Source of the DNA: Natronomonas aquatica
Lineage (GTDB): Archaea; Halobacteriota; Halobacteria; Halobacteriales; Haloarculaceae
Length of the DNA: 64,000 nucleotides
Reading direction: 5' to 3'
Assembly (NCBI RefSeq): GCF_024449025.1
Contig: NZ_JAHLKM010000011.1
Span: 16,502-80,501 of the forward strand
In this document: in pieces, positions 8,231 to 17,608 of the stretch
How the letters are laid out: each line of letters starts with the position of its first letter
Numbering within the stretch: the first letter of the stretch is position 1
Position numbers and translations under genes: made by a program
Notes under the pieces: model-generated
The model's input: the letters and a program-made list of their open reading frames with translations, nothing else
What the model was told of the DNA's origin: nothing
Database searches by the model: none

Positions 8231-9286
8231 ATGCGAATCGCGGTCGTCTTCAGGGATCCGCCGCCGCAGTCGGAGCGCTCCGGTGCCGTTCGGCTCCGGC
8301 GGCTCGCGGCGGCGCTCGACGACCGCGGCCACGAGGTGACGATCTACTGTCTCCCCTGGTGGGAGACGGCCGGCCGGCGGCTGGAGATCAACGGCCTCGA
8401 GCACGAGGGCGTCACCTTCGAGCATCCGGCGCTGTTTTACACGCGGCTCCCCGGTCTCTTGGCCCGCCACAGTCCCGACGTCATCCTGGCGTCGGCGTCG
8501 CCGGCCGGGGCAGTCGTTTCGGCGTGGCTCGGCGCCCGCCTCGCGCGCGTCCCGCTCGTCTGTGACTGGTACGGGGACGAACCGGCTGTTCCGGCCTCGC
8601 GGTGGACCGAACAGGCTGCGAGCCTCCCGACGCGGGTGACGACGCCCTCCGAGTTCCAGCGTACCCGGGTCCGGGAGTACGGGGCGACCGAGTCGAACAC
8701 GACCGTCATCCCAGAGGGGATCGATATGTCGCTCGTTTCCTCGATCGATCCGGGCGAGCACCGCGATCTCTCCTACGCGTGTCGGCTCGACGACGACTCG
8801 AACCTCGAGGATCTCCTGCTCGCGCTCGCGGAACTCCGCGACCGGGGGGACTGGACGGCGACGATCGTCGGCGACGGCCCCGAGCGGTCGGCCTACGAGC
8901 GGCAGGCGCGGGACCTCCAGCTCGCCGGCCGCGTCGAGTTCGTCGGCGATCTCCCCCGCGAGGAGCGGATCGCCGTCTACCGGAGCAGCCATACGTTCGT
9001 CCAGACCGCTCGCCGGGCGACCTTCGCCGAGGAACTGCTGTGGGCGCTGGCCTGCGGGTGTGTCGGCGTCGTCGAGATTCAGGGCGAATCCAGCGCCCAC
9101 GAACTCGTCGAGCGGCGCGAGCGGGGCCTCCGCGTGACCGACATGGACGAACTGGACGAGGCGATCGAGGAATCGTGGTCGATGGGCTCTCGCGACATCG
9201 ACAAGGCGTTTCAGTCGTTCGATCACACCGCGATCACGGGCCAGTACGTCGAGCTCTTCAGGGAGTGCGGCGTCGACGCTCGGTGA
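8231..9286 (+). CDS. Family 4-type glycosyltransferase
   Basis: 351 residues, GT-B fold. The N-terminal domain starts MRIAVVFRDPP with the RSGAVRLRRLAAALDDRGHEV loop typical of GT4 acceptor domains; the C-terminal donor domain has the IVGDGPERSAYE strand-helix and VEFVGDLPREE, followed by ERIAVYRSSHTFVQ. The terminal E-x7-E region (FAEELLWALACGCVGVVE) matches the nucleotide-sugar binding motif. It would move a sugar from a nucleotide-sugar donor, probably to a glycolipid or N-glycan precursor. The ATG at 8231 follows a TATA box at leaderless distance. No other glycosylation genes flank it. Confidence 0.88.
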   Translation: MRIAVVFRDPPPQSERSGAVRLRRLAAALDDRGHEVTIYCLPWWETAGRRLEINGLEHEGVTFEHPALFYTRLPGLLARHSPDVILASASPAGAVVSAWLGARLARVPLVCDWYGDEPAVPASRWTEQAASLPTRVTTPSEFQRTRVREYGATESNTTVIPEGIDMSLVSSIDPGEHRDLSYACRLDDDSNLEDLLLALAELRDRGDWTATIVGDGPERSAYERQARDLQLAGRVEFVGDLPREERIAVYRSSHTFVQTARRATFAEELLWALACGCVGVVEIQGESSAHELVERRERGLRVTDMDELDEAIEESWSMGSRDIDKAFQSFDHTAITGQYVELFRECGVDAR

Positions 9287-9366
9287 AGGCTCGGAGCCCG
9301 GCGGGGACTCGAAACCGCGTCGGGAACCGGTGTCGCTCCCGAACGGGCGTGTCCTCTAGGTACGCG

Positions 9367-9906
9367 TCACTCCGGTTGGATCCCTTCGAGCCAATCGAGG
9401 ATCTCGTCCACGAGCCGGAGCCGAAGGTCGAGCAGGTCCCGTCGGTAACCGTATCGCTCGTGGTCGTCGATCGCCTCGTCGTGGCTGTGCCGTACCGTCT
9501 CGATGTGATCGCGCGCTTCGAGTGCTTCCTCCCGCAACCGGTCGACAATCCGCCCCTGATCCCCCTCGGGTAGGTGGTGAAGCGATCCCAACTTCATCAT
9601 CAGCATCGGTCGCTGCATCGGGTGGAAGAGATCCTCGACCGGCTCGAGAATCAGCGATTCGAGCCGTTCCCTCCCGGCGTCGGTGATCGCGAACGTCGGC
9701 GGCTCGTTGCCCGCCGCTTCGACGTCCGATTCGATCAGCCCCTCTTCGTTGAGGCGGTCGATGGCCGACCACACGACGCTGGTGCCGGCACCCCAGTATC
9801 GGCCGAAGTTGTGCCGCAGTCTCTCCTGGAGTTCGCTCTTCGTCAATCCGGGCTCTTCGTTGAGCATACAGAGAACGCCCATATCGGCCATTTTTGACTG
9901 TTTCAT
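9367..9906 (-). CDS. PadR-like winged-helix transcription regulator
   Basis: 179 residues from the ATG at 9906, which has a GAGAGGG Shine-Dalgarno-like run just upstream; a longer frame to 10032 has no comparable support. The N-terminal winged helix (LTKSELQERLRHNFGRYWG, then TSVVWSAIDRLNEEGLIESD and FAITDAGRERL) matches PadR-type regulators, and the C-terminal half is a helical dimerisation domain typical of PadR proteins. Probably a cytoplasmic repressor. It lies downstream of the convergent glycosyltransferase and behind folCP on the same strand; target unknown. Confidence 0.78.
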   Translation of the reverse strand: MKQSKMADMGVLCMLNEEPGLTKSELQERLRHNFGRYWGAGTSVVWSAIDRLNEEGLIESDVEAAGNEPPTFAITDAGRERLESLILEPVEDLFHPMQRPMLMMKLGSLHHLPEGDQGRIVDRLREEALEARDHIETVRHSHDEAIDDHERYGYRRDLLDLRLRLVDEILDWLEGIQPE

Positions 9907-10042
9907 ACCCTCTCTTCCCGGCTCGAAGGAAAAAAACCACGGGGTCGTGACGGATTCGGCGAGTTCCGCGGTCGGCCTCGAGGGACGTCGAGGGATCCGA
10001 CCGCTCGGATCAATACGATCCCGGGAGGTCATCCGGATTCGG

Positions 10043-12517
10043 CTATCCCCGTTCGACCCGGTCCGGCTTTTGGGTCGCCGCCGCCGTCTTCACCGCGGCG
10101 ACGTTTTCGGCTACGTCGTGGACGCGGACGATGTCGGCCCCGCGTTCGGCGGCCAGCGCGCTGGCGGCGACGGTCGCGGCGAGCCGTTCCTCCGATCGGT
10201 TCTGGTCGATCAGTCCGAACATCGACTTCCGGGAGTGGCCCACGAGGATCGGACACCCGATCGAGCGGAACTCCCCGAGTCGATCCAGCAACTCGAAGCT
10301 CTCTGTCGCGGACTTCCCGAACCCGATCCCGGGATCGACGACGATCTGTGAGCGATCCAGCCCGGCCTTCTCGGCGAGCAGCACCCGCTCGGAGAGGGCG
10401 TCGATCGTCTCGCGGACCACGTCGTCGTAGGCGATCTCGGCGTCGGGGTCGACCGGCGTGTTGATCGAGTGCATCACGACGACCGGGACGTCGTGTTCGG
10501 CCGCGACGAGTCGCATCTCGGGATCCTCCAGCCCCGAGACGTCGTTGAGAATGTCCGCGCCGGCATCCAGGGCCGCCCGGGCGACCGCCGCCTTGCGTGT
10601 GTCGACGGAGACGGCGACATCGGCGTCGATCCCATCGAGCGCCTCGATGACGGGGACGACGCGGTCGATCTCCTCGTCGACAGGAACGGGATCGGCTCCC
10701 GGACGCGTCGACTCGCCGCCGACGTCGACGATGTCGGCTCCGGCGTCGATCAGGCGTTCGGCCTGTTCGACGGCGTCCGCGGTCGTCTCGTACCGACCGC
10801 CGTCGTAAAACGAATCCGGCGTCACGTTGAGGATCCCCATCACTGCGGTGCCGTCGCTCCAGGGGTACGTCGGGTCGGAAGCGCCCGTCGTCTCCCGTCC
10901 GGTATCCTCCGCGACCGCGAGCCCACGCCGGAGTTCGGACACGAGGCCCGGAAGTCCGTTGTCAGCGTCATCGAGTGCCTCGAAGAGCGCCTCGAACTGT
11001 GCGTGCGTTCCCATCAGAACGGCCTCGACGAGTTCGCGCTCGCGGACGTCGACGCCGGAGACCGCACACTCGCCGCCGAGTGCCCGGAGTTCCCGCTCGA
11101 GTACGGCCGCCTGGTCGGGCCGAACGCGGGTGGTAACGACCCGATGGACGCCCCCCGACCGTGCCCGGTCGATCTCGGGGGCGGTCACGTCGGCCCGCCG
11201 GAGGGTGTCCGCCGCCGCCTCCAGATCATCGACCCGTGTCGTGACGTGCGGACGCGTCCACCGGCGTCGGGCCTCGGCGACGGCGAAAAGCGACCCGCAG
11301 ACGACGACCGCATCCTCCGGGCCGGCGGCCGTCATCGCCCGCCTGACCGCGCCGGCGACGGTACCGACCGGCTCGACCGTGTCGGCCCGGCCGTCGGCCT
11401 CGAAGGCAGCCGCGAGCGCGTCGGCCGTCTCCGCACGCTCGAGGTCCGGACGGCAGGTGTAGACGGCGTCGGCCGGGGGCAGGGCCTCGATCATCCCCGC
11501 GTGGTCCTTGTCGGCCATCGCACCGAAGACGAGACGTAGATCCTCGTACTCGAAGCTTTCCAGCGTCGCGGCCGTGCCGGCACAGCTGCCGGGGTTGTGG
11601 GCCCCATCGAGGACGACGAGCGGTGTGCGGTCGACGATCTCGAACCGCCCCGGCCAGTGGGCGTTGCGGAGACCGCGCTCGATGTCGGCCGTCGAGACGT
11701 CCCCGATCTGTCTGGTCAACACCGCGGCGACGCCGGCGTTTCGGCCCTGGTGGGCGCCCAGGAGCGGAAGCGCGGTTTCGACCCGCCAGCCGGCGCCGTC
11801 GATCGTGACCGGCTGTTCGATCGCCGTCCGGGATCCGGAAGTAACGTTCACGTCCGCTCCGTCCGTTCCGCCGATCCGGACGACGTCGCTGGCGACCTCG
11901 CGGATCACGTCGAGGGCCTCCCCCTCCGCGCCGGTGACAAGCGGCGTACCTTCGGGCGCGATGGCGGCCTTATCGCGGGCGATCTCTGCGATCGTGTCCC
12001 CGAGGATGTCGGCGTGTTCGAGCGTGACGTTCGTGACCGCCGCGGCGGCCGGCGAGAGCGCGCTCGTCGCGTCGTGTTCGCCGCCGATCCCGACCTCGAT
12101 CACCGCGACGTCGACGTCCTCCGAGGCGAACGTCTCGACCGCGAGCCCCGTCATCGCTTCGAAGAACGTCGGCGAAAGGCCCTCGGCCGCCCGCGAGCGG
12201 ACGTACGGTTCGATCGTTTCGACGTACGAGCCGACGGCCGCCTTCGGGACCGGTCGTCCGTTGACCCGCACCCGCTCGCGGAGGTCGTCGAGATGGGGAG
12301 ACGTGTACAGCCCGACGTCGTAGCCCGCCTCCCGGAGGACTGACTCGACCATCCGGGCGGTACTGCCCTTTCCGTTCGAGCCGCCGATCTGGACGACCCG
12401 GAGGGTTTCCTCGGGCGAGCCCAGATACTCGAGCAGCCGCCGCGTCGGGATCACGCCCGTCCGAGACGGATACCGGCGGAGGTCGAACAGGAAGTTCGCC
12501 GCCTCGTGATACTCCAT
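10043..12517 (-). CDS. folCP: Bifunctional folylpolyglutamate synthase / dihydropteroate synthase fusion
   Basis: 824 residues. The N-terminal part (about 1-430) is FolC: P-loop IGGSNGKGST, DVAVIEVGIGGEHDATSAL, and the C-terminal glutamate ligase domain with VVLDGAHNPGS and LVFGAMADKDH. The C-terminal part (from about 555) is FolP: GILNVTPDSFYDGG, DIVDVGGESTRPGA, ILNDVSG, VDPGIGFGKS and VGHSRKS. The linker of about 120 residues between them has no known motif. FolP joins pABA to the pterin; FolC adds glutamate tails. This fusion is characteristic of haloarchaea, which use folate. It lies upstream of the divergent acyl-CoA dehydrogenase gene. Confidence 0.96.
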   Translation of the reverse strand: MEYHEAANFLFDLRRYPSRTGVIPTRRLLEYLGSPEETLRVVQIGGSNGKGSTARMVESVLREAGYDVGLYTSPHLDDLRERVRVNGRPVPKAAVGSYVETIEPYVRSRAAEGLSPTFFEAMTGLAVETFASEDVDVAVIEVGIGGEHDATSALSPAAAAVTNVTLEHADILGDTIAEIARDKAAIAPEGTPLVTGAEGEALDVIREVASDVVRIGGTDGADVNVTSGSRTAIEQPVTIDGAGWRVETALPLLGAHQGRNAGVAAVLTRQIGDVSTADIERGLRNAHWPGRFEIVDRTPLVVLDGAHNPGSCAGTAATLESFEYEDLRLVFGAMADKDHAGMIEALPPADAVYTCRPDLERAETADALAAAFEADGRADTVEPVGTVAGAVRRAMTAAGPEDAVVVCGSLFAVAEARRRWTRPHVTTRVDDLEAAADTLRRADVTAPEIDRARSGGVHRVVTTRVRPDQAAVLERELRALGGECAVSGVDVRERELVEAVLMGTHAQFEALFEALDDADNGLPGLVSELRRGLAVAEDTGRETTGASDPTYPWSDGTAVMGILNVTPDSFYDGGRYETTADAVEQAERLIDAGADIVDVGGESTRPGADPVPVDEEIDRVVPVIEALDGIDADVAVSVDTRKAAVARAALDAGADILNDVSGLEDPEMRLVAAEHDVPVVVMHSINTPVDPDAEIAYDDVVRETIDALSERVLLAEKAGLDRSQIVVDPGIGFGKSATESFELLDRLGEFRSIGCPILVGHSRKSMFGLIDQNRSEERLAATVAASALAAERGADIVRVHDVAENVAAVKTAAATQKPDRVERG

Positions 12518-12611
12518 ATCCGTGGCAGGACGGCGAGCGGTTTATCCCTTTCCGGTTGTGCTCGCCGTAGCGATCACACGAATTATGCCGGTCCGCACCG
12601 ATACGGTAGCC

Positions 12612-13736
12612 ATGGCATCCACGGACGAACGGCGGCTCATCGAGGAAACGGTCGCGGATTTCGTCGAGGCGGAGATCCGCCCCGTCGCCGCCGAGGCCGA
12701 CGAGACGCAGACGTTCCCCGAGGACGTCTGGGACGGGCTCGCCGAACTCGATCTGACCGGGCTGACCGTCTCCGAGGAGTACGGCGGGTTCGACGCCGAT
12801 CAGTTGACGTACAGTGTCGTCAACGAGATCCTCGCCCGGGGGGACCTGTCGGTCGCGACGGCGCTTTCGGTGCACTGTCTCGCCACCGCCTGTATCGAGG
12901 AATTCGGTACGGACTCCCACAGAGAGGAGTGGCTCCCGGCGATGGCCGACGGGCGCCCGGTCGGAGCCTTCGCCCTTTCGGAACCCGGGGCGGGCTCGAA
13001 CCCGGCGGAGATGACGACCGAAGCCCGAAAGGACGGCGACGAGTACGTCATCGACGGAAAAAAGCAGTGGATCACGAACGGCGAACGCGCCGGCGTCGTC
13101 ATCCTCTTTGCGAAGACCGACCGGGACGAACCCGAGTCGGTGACGCAGTTTCTGGTTCCGAAGGACACCGAGGGGCTGGAGGTCGGCAAAAAGGAGGACA
13201 AACTCGGGCTCCGGGCCAGCGACACGACGACGCTTCTGTTCGACGGCGCGCGGATCCCCGAGGCGAACCGCCTCACCGAGGTCGGCGACGGGCTGAAGGC
13301 GGCCTTCTCGATTCTGACCGGCGGCCGGATCGCGATCGCGAGCCAGGCTGTCGGCGTCGCCCATGCGGCGCTCGAGGCGGCGATCGAGTACGCCGGAGAG
13401 CGCGAACAGTTCGACAAACCGATCGCCGACCACCAGGCGATCGCCCACAAACTCGCCGACATGGCAACGGACGTCCGAGCAGCACGGCTTTTGACCCGCG
13501 ACGCCGCCGAGAAGAACGAAGATGGGGTCGACCCGATGGCGGCGAGCATGGCGAAGTACTTCGCCAGCGAGACGGCCGTCGACGTCGCCAGCGAGGCCGT
13601 GCAGGTCCACGGCGGCTACGGCTACACGAAGGACTTCGACGTCGAGCGGTACTACCGGGACGCGAAGATCACGACCATCTACGAGGGCACCTCCGAGATC
13701 CAAAAGGAGATCATCGCGAGACACCTCGGGGAGTAG
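12612..13736 (+). CDS. Acyl-CoA dehydrogenase
   Basis: 374 residues from the ATG at 12612 (MASTDERRLIEE). Family signatures are GAFALSEPGAGSNPAEM (FAD/substrate loop), KKQWITNGERAGV, and the C-terminal GGYGYTKDFDVERYYRDA followed by IYEGTSEIQ, whose glutamate is the catalytic base in short/medium-chain enzymes. The helix that carries the base in isovaleryl-type enzymes reads LTGGRIAIASQ here, so this is the standard type. It converts acyl-CoA to enoyl-CoA and passes electrons to ETF. It converges with the 3-hydroxyacyl-CoA dehydrogenase gene, another beta-oxidation step. Confidence 0.95.
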   Translation: MASTDERRLIEETVADFVEAEIRPVAAEADETQTFPEDVWDGLAELDLTGLTVSEEYGGFDADQLTYSVVNEILARGDLSVATALSVHCLATACIEEFGTDSHREEWLPAMADGRPVGAFALSEPGAGSNPAEMTTEARKDGDEYVIDGKKQWITNGERAGVVILFAKTDRDEPESVTQFLVPKDTEGLEVGKKEDKLGLRASDTTTLLFDGARIPEANRLTEVGDGLKAAFSILTGGRIAIASQAVGVAHAALEAAIEYAGEREQFDKPIADHQAIAHKLADMATDVRAARLLTRDAAEKNEDGVDPMAASMAKYFASETAVDVASEAVQVHGGYGYTKDFDVERYYRDAKITTIYEGTSEIQKEIIARHLGE

Positions 13737-13757
13737 GCGACCCGTCGGGACGCCCGG

Positions 13758-14621
13758 TCAATCGTACGTGTAAAAGCCCTCGCCGGTCTTCTTGCCGAGA
13801 TCCCCTGCCTCGACCTTCCGTTTGAGGAGATACGCCGGCGTGTACCGATCGCCCAGCTCCTCGTGGAGCGTTTCGGTGGCGTGCAGACAGATATCGAGCC
13901 CGATGTGGTCGGCGAGCTCCAGCGGTCCCATCGGAACGTTCGTCCCGAGTTTCATCCCCCGGTCGATGTCCTCCTTGGTCGCAACGCCCTCGTCGAGGGC
14001 CCGGATCCCCTCGTTGACCCACGGCATCAGGATTCGATTCGAGACGAACCCGGGCTTGTCGTCGGATTCCCAGGTCTCCTTGCCGAGGTCCTCGGCGAAC
14101 GCGTGGGCGAACTCGACGGTTTCGGGGGCGGTCTTCTCACCGGAGACGACCTCGACGCCCTCCATGATCGGCACCGGGTTCATGAAGTGAAGCCCGACGA
14201 CTGACTCCGGGCGATCGGTCGCGGCCGCGATCGTCGTGATCGAAAGCGTCGAGGTGTTCGTCGCGAGCACCGCTCTATCGGAGGCGATCCCGTCGAGTTC
14301 ACCGAATATCTCGCGTTTGACGTCGATGTCTTCGAGGGCGGCCTCGACGAGGACGTCGCAGTCGGCCAGATCCGCGAGGTCGGTCGTGCCCGTGATACGC
14401 TCCAGTGTGGCCCCGGCTTGGGCCTCCGTGAGCTGTCCCCGGTCGGTCAGCCGTCCGAGGCTGTCCTCGATCGTCTCGAACCCGCTTTCGACGTACTCGC
14501 GTTCGATATCGCGCATCGAGACGTCGTAGCCCGCGACGGCGGCGACCTGTGCGATGCCGCTACCCATCGTCCCGGCACCGACGACCCCGATCCGGGTGAC
14601 AGAGGAGAGATCCGGTGTCAT
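13758..14621 (-). CDS. 3-hydroxyacyl-CoA (3-hydroxybutyryl-CoA) dehydrogenase
   Basis: 287 residues from the ATG at 14621 (MTPDLSSVTRIG). The NAD-binding Rossmann motif is GVVGAGTMGSGIAQVAA near the N-terminus; VEAALEDIDVK, ATNTSTLSI and GLHFMNPVP include the catalytic histidine region; the C-terminal domain has KPGFVSNRILMPWVNE. Length and order match single-domain PaaH/Hbd enzymes. It oxidises 3-hydroxyacyl-CoA to 3-ketoacyl-CoA in beta-oxidation. It faces the acyl-CoA dehydrogenase tail to tail, 21 bases apart, and is divergent from the methylmalonyl-CoA mutase gene. Confidence 0.95.
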   Translation of the reverse strand: MTPDLSSVTRIGVVGAGTMGSGIAQVAAVAGYDVSMRDIEREYVESGFETIEDSLGRLTDRGQLTEAQAGATLERITGTTDLADLADCDVLVEAALEDIDVKREIFGELDGIASDRAVLATNTSTLSITTIAAATDRPESVVGLHFMNPVPIMEGVEVVSGEKTAPETVEFAHAFAEDLGKETWESDDKPGFVSNRILMPWVNEGIRALDEGVATKEDIDRGMKLGTNVPMGPLELADHIGLDICLHATETLHEELGDRYTPAYLLKRKVEAGDLGKKTGEGFYTYD

Positions 14622-14710
14622 GGGCGGGCTCACGGCCAGGCCGCGATTAAACGTTCCGGACGCATGGTTGGACGTTCTCCGGCGGTCGGCGGGGCCCTAC
14701 TGTCCGAAAA

Positions 14711-14720
14711 AGTATACTAA
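14711..14720 (+). promoter_or_regulatory. TATA-like promoter of methylmalonyl-CoA mutase gene
   Basis: AGTATACTAA lies 40-49 bases before the ATG at 14760; transcription would begin about 20 bases before the start codon. Confidence 0.5.
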
Positions 14721-14759
14721 CGGCAACCCTTTTGCGCCGGGACGCACTCTTTGGCCTCA

Positions 14760-16457
14760 ATGTTCGACGAGGACGATCTGGAGACGATCCGGGAGAGCCG
14801 GACGGCCTGGGAGGCCGAGACGCTCGATCCGTTCATAGAGGGCGGCGAACGGAAGGACCGCTTTGCGACCGTCTCGAACCACGAGGTCGACCGACTCTAT
14901 ACCCCCGAAGACATCGCGGACGTCGACTTCGAGACGGACATCGGCTTCCCCGGTGAACCGCCCTACACGCGGGGCGCCTACCCGACGATGTACCGCGGCC
15001 GGACCTGGACGATGCGGCAGTTCGCGGGCTTCGGGACCGCCGAGGAGACCAACGAGCGGTTCCACTACCTCATCGACGAGGGCCAGACGGGCCTGTCGAC
15101 GGCCTTCGACATGCCGAGCCTCATGGGGCTCGACTCCGATCACCCGATGAGCGAGGGGGAGGTCGGCAAGGAGGGCGTCGCCGTCGACACGCTCCGGGAC
15201 ATGGAGATCCTCTTCGACGGCATCGACATCGGCGAGGTCTCGACCTCCTTTACCATCAACCCCTCGGCGCCGGTCATCTACGCGATGTACATCGCGCTGG
15301 CCGACAAGCAGGGTCTCGACCGCGAGGAGATCCGCGGGACGCTCCAAAACGACATGCTCAAGGAGTTTATCGCCCAAAAAGAGTGGGTGATCCCGCCGGA
15401 GCCGTCGCTGGATGTCGTCACCGACACCATCGAGTTCGCCGTCGAGGAGACGCCGAAGTTCCACCCGGTCTCGATCTCGGGGTATCACATCCGGGAAGCC
15501 GGCTCCACCGCCGCCCAGGAGGCCGCCTTCACGCTCGCGGACGGGTTCGCCTACGCCGAGGACTGTCTGGACCGCGGGCTCGACATCGACGAGTTCGCGC
15601 CGCTGTTCTCGTTTTTCTTTAACTCCCACAACTCCATCTTCGAGGAGGTCGCGAAGTTCCGGGCCTGCCGGCGCGTCTACGCCCGCGTAATGAAGGAGTG
15701 GTACGGCGCTGAACGCGACGAATCCAAGCGACTGAAGTTTCACACACAGACGGCGGGCCAGTCGCTGACCGCCCAACAGCCGCTGAACAACATCGTCCGG
15801 ACGACGATCCAGGCGCTTGCGGGGGTGCTGGGCGGCACCCAGTCGCTGCACACGAACAGCTACGACGAGGCGCTCGCGTTGCCGAGCGAGGAGGCCGTCC
15901 GGGTCGCCCTCCGAACCCAACAGATCATCGCCGAGGAGTCCGGGGCCGCCGACATCGTCGACCCGATGGGCGGCAGTTTCGCCATCGAGAAGCTTACGAA
16001 CGAGATGGAAGCAGAGATCACGGACTATCTCGAGGAGATCAAGGAGATGGGCGACGGCTCGGTTCGGGACGGCGTCCTGAAGGGGATTCCGGACGGCTAC
16101 TTCCACAGGGAAATCCAGGAGGCCGCCTACGAGTACCAGAAACGCGTCGATGCCGGCGAGGAGACCGTCGTCGGCGTGAACGCCTACGAAATCGAGGAGG
16201 AGACCGACCCCGACATCCTCAAAGTCGACCCCGCGACCCGGGACCGACAGCTCGAACGGCTCGAGGAAGTCAAAGCCGAACGGGACGACGCCGCCGTCGA
16301 GGACGCCCTCGATGCCGTCTCGGCGGCGATCGAGAACGACGACAACGTCATGCCATCGATCATCGAGGCCGTGAAGGCCTACGCGACGATGGGCGAGATC
16401 ATGGCGGTGTTCGAAGAGCACTACGGCTCCTATCAGGAGACGCTCGTCACTGCTTGA
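14760..16457 (+). CDS. mcmA1: Methylmalonyl-CoA mutase, large (catalytic) subunit
   Basis: 565 residues from the ATG at 14760 (MFDEDDLETIRES); an in-frame TTG lies 9 bases upstream. The substrate-binding TIM barrel is complete: TMYRGRTWTMRQFAGFGTAE, DEGQTGLSTAFDMPS, SISGYHIREAGSTAAQEAAF, HTQTAGQSLTAQQP and GGTQSLHTNSYDEALALP. The protein ends without a cobalamin-binding domain, as in archaeal two-subunit mutases, so the small B12 subunit must be encoded elsewhere. It interconverts methylmalonyl-CoA and succinyl-CoA in propionate, odd-chain and branched-chain acid use. The surrounding genes (acyl-CoA dehydrogenases, carboxylase) fit that role. Confidence 0.96.
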   Translation: MFDEDDLETIRESRTAWEAETLDPFIEGGERKDRFATVSNHEVDRLYTPEDIADVDFETDIGFPGEPPYTRGAYPTMYRGRTWTMRQFAGFGTAEETNERFHYLIDEGQTGLSTAFDMPSLMGLDSDHPMSEGEVGKEGVAVDTLRDMEILFDGIDIGEVSTSFTINPSAPVIYAMYIALADKQGLDREEIRGTLQNDMLKEFIAQKEWVIPPEPSLDVVTDTIEFAVEETPKFHPVSISGYHIREAGSTAAQEAAFTLADGFAYAEDCLDRGLDIDEFAPLFSFFFNSHNSIFEEVAKFRACRRVYARVMKEWYGAERDESKRLKFHTQTAGQSLTAQQPLNNIVRTTIQALAGVLGGTQSLHTNSYDEALALPSEEAVRVALRTQQIIAEESGAADIVDPMGGSFAIEKLTNEMEAEITDYLEEIKEMGDGSVRDGVLKGIPDGYFHREIQEAAYEYQKRVDAGEETVVGVNAYEIEEETDPDILKVDPATRDRQLERLEEVKAERDDAAVEDALDAVSAAIENDDNVMPSIIEAVKAYATMGEIMAVFEEHYGSYQETLVTA

Positions 16458-16672
16458 TCGGCGCCTCTGGTGACGCCTTTTGTTTCTACCGTCAGACGAA
16501 AACAGATTCAATATTATACATCCACCTGGCAAAAAATGTTCTGAAATCCACTCTTAAGGACTATAGACCACGTATATATTCGTATGAGAGAAAAAATACA
16601 AAACGATCGTATGATAATTTGTGCTTCCCCACGTGAATCGAGACGGCATTCGACGGTGAATCCGGAAACACC
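16458..16672. other. AT-rich intergenic spacer
   Basis: About 215 bases, clearly more AT-rich than the flanking genes, with A/T runs at 16508-16520, 16575-16583 and 16590-16620. A T-rich stretch near 16480 may terminate the mutase transcript, and the ATATATT near 16575 may drive the acyltransferase gene. No convincing ORF. Confidence 0.45.
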
Positions 16673-17578
16673 ATGACGAAACGCCACGTCGACGTCCCAC
16701 CGGAGACCCAAGCGACGATCGACGAAACGATCGAACACATCGATACCCGGCTTACGGAGGAGGACCTCGCTTCGACCGTCGCGGAGACACTCGCCGATCT
16801 GTTCGGTGACTGGGACGCATACAAACGGTATCAGAACGGCGAGTCGGTGCCGCCGATGACCCGGATCCGGCTCCGGAGCTACGACCCGCAAAACGCGCTC
16901 ATCGAGACCGAACACTGGGCCGAGCAGGAGCTATCGGCACTACAGGAGACGAAGTGTTTACGGTATCTCTGGGAAGGGTTCGATCTGTCGCCGCTGTCGA
17001 ACAACCTCGCTTTCGCGCTTCCGTTCCGGCAGATGCTCGCGAACCACCTGTTCGCCGAGGCCGGTGAGGGGCTCCGTCTGTTCGGCAACATCAAGATCCA
17101 GTGTGGACACAACATCCACATGGGCGATAACGTCGTCGTCCACAACGACGTACTCCTCGACGACCGCGGGAAGCTCTCGATCGGCGATCGGGTCTCTATC
17201 GCGGACCGGACGCATGTCCACACCCACGCCCACGACACCGTCGACCAGACGGACGTCACGACGTACGAGACGATCCTCGAAGACGACGTCCGACTCGGGT
17301 ACGGGTCGATGATCAGCGCCGGCTGTCGTATCGAACGAAACGCGATGGTCGGCGCGGGGGCGACGACGCTGGGCGATGCGCCAGCCCACCACATCGTGAC
17401 CGGGTCACCGGCAAAGAGCGTCAAAATCAAGCCGGGATGGGAATCGGTCGCCGAGGATCTCGGTCCGCTCCCGGATAACCGTGAAAGCAGACGGCTGCCG
17501 ACGGAGTTCCCCGAGTCTTTCGACGAGTTCGACGAGTTCGGACGGGACCTATCGCCGCCGGGAGACGTCTCGGGGTAG
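16673..17578 (+). CDS. Hexapeptide-repeat (left-handed beta-helix) acyltransferase
   Basis: 301 residues. An N-terminal helical region (about 1-130) is followed by left-handed beta-helix repeats (about 135-245: LFGNIKIQCGHNIHMGDNVV, LLDDRGKLSIGDRVSIAD, ILEDDVRLGYGSMISAGCRI) and the closing HIVTGSPAKSVKIK typical of maltose/galactoside O-acetyltransferases. A histidine-rich loop (THVHTHAHDTVDQTDVTTYE) sits at the usual catalytic histidine position. It would O-acetylate a sugar or similar acceptor. The acidic C-terminal tail is an extension. The AT-rich upstream spacer hints that this gene may have arrived separately from its neighbours. Confidence 0.82.
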   Translation: MTKRHVDVPPETQATIDETIEHIDTRLTEEDLASTVAETLADLFGDWDAYKRYQNGESVPPMTRIRLRSYDPQNALIETEHWAEQELSALQETKCLRYLWEGFDLSPLSNNLAFALPFRQMLANHLFAEAGEGLRLFGNIKIQCGHNIHMGDNVVVHNDVLLDDRGKLSIGDRVSIADRTHVHTHAHDTVDQTDVTTYETILEDDVRLGYGSMISAGCRIERNAMVGAGATTLGDAPAHHIVTGSPAKSVKIKPGWESVAEDLGPLPDNRESRRLPTEFPESFDEFDEFGRDLSPPGDVSG

Positions 17579-17608
17579 CGCGTGAGTCGGCGGATCGAAC
17601 AGAGCGGA

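Noticed and set aside
8138..9226. Upstream extension of the KaiC-like frame to an 849-residue protein
   Set aside because: It runs antisense over the glycosyltransferase gene, has low-complexity Arg/Gly composition, and the conserved KaiC sequence begins at 8137.
9907..10032. Longer PadR-like protein starting at 10032
   Set aside because: The added residues are Arg/Pro rich and not part of the fold; a purine-rich site supports the start at 9906.
14757..16532. 591-residue minus-strand frame over the methylmalonyl-CoA mutase gene
   Set aside because: It is antisense to a gene with complete family motifs and shows repetitive Leu/Arg/Val composition typical of GC-rich shadow frames.
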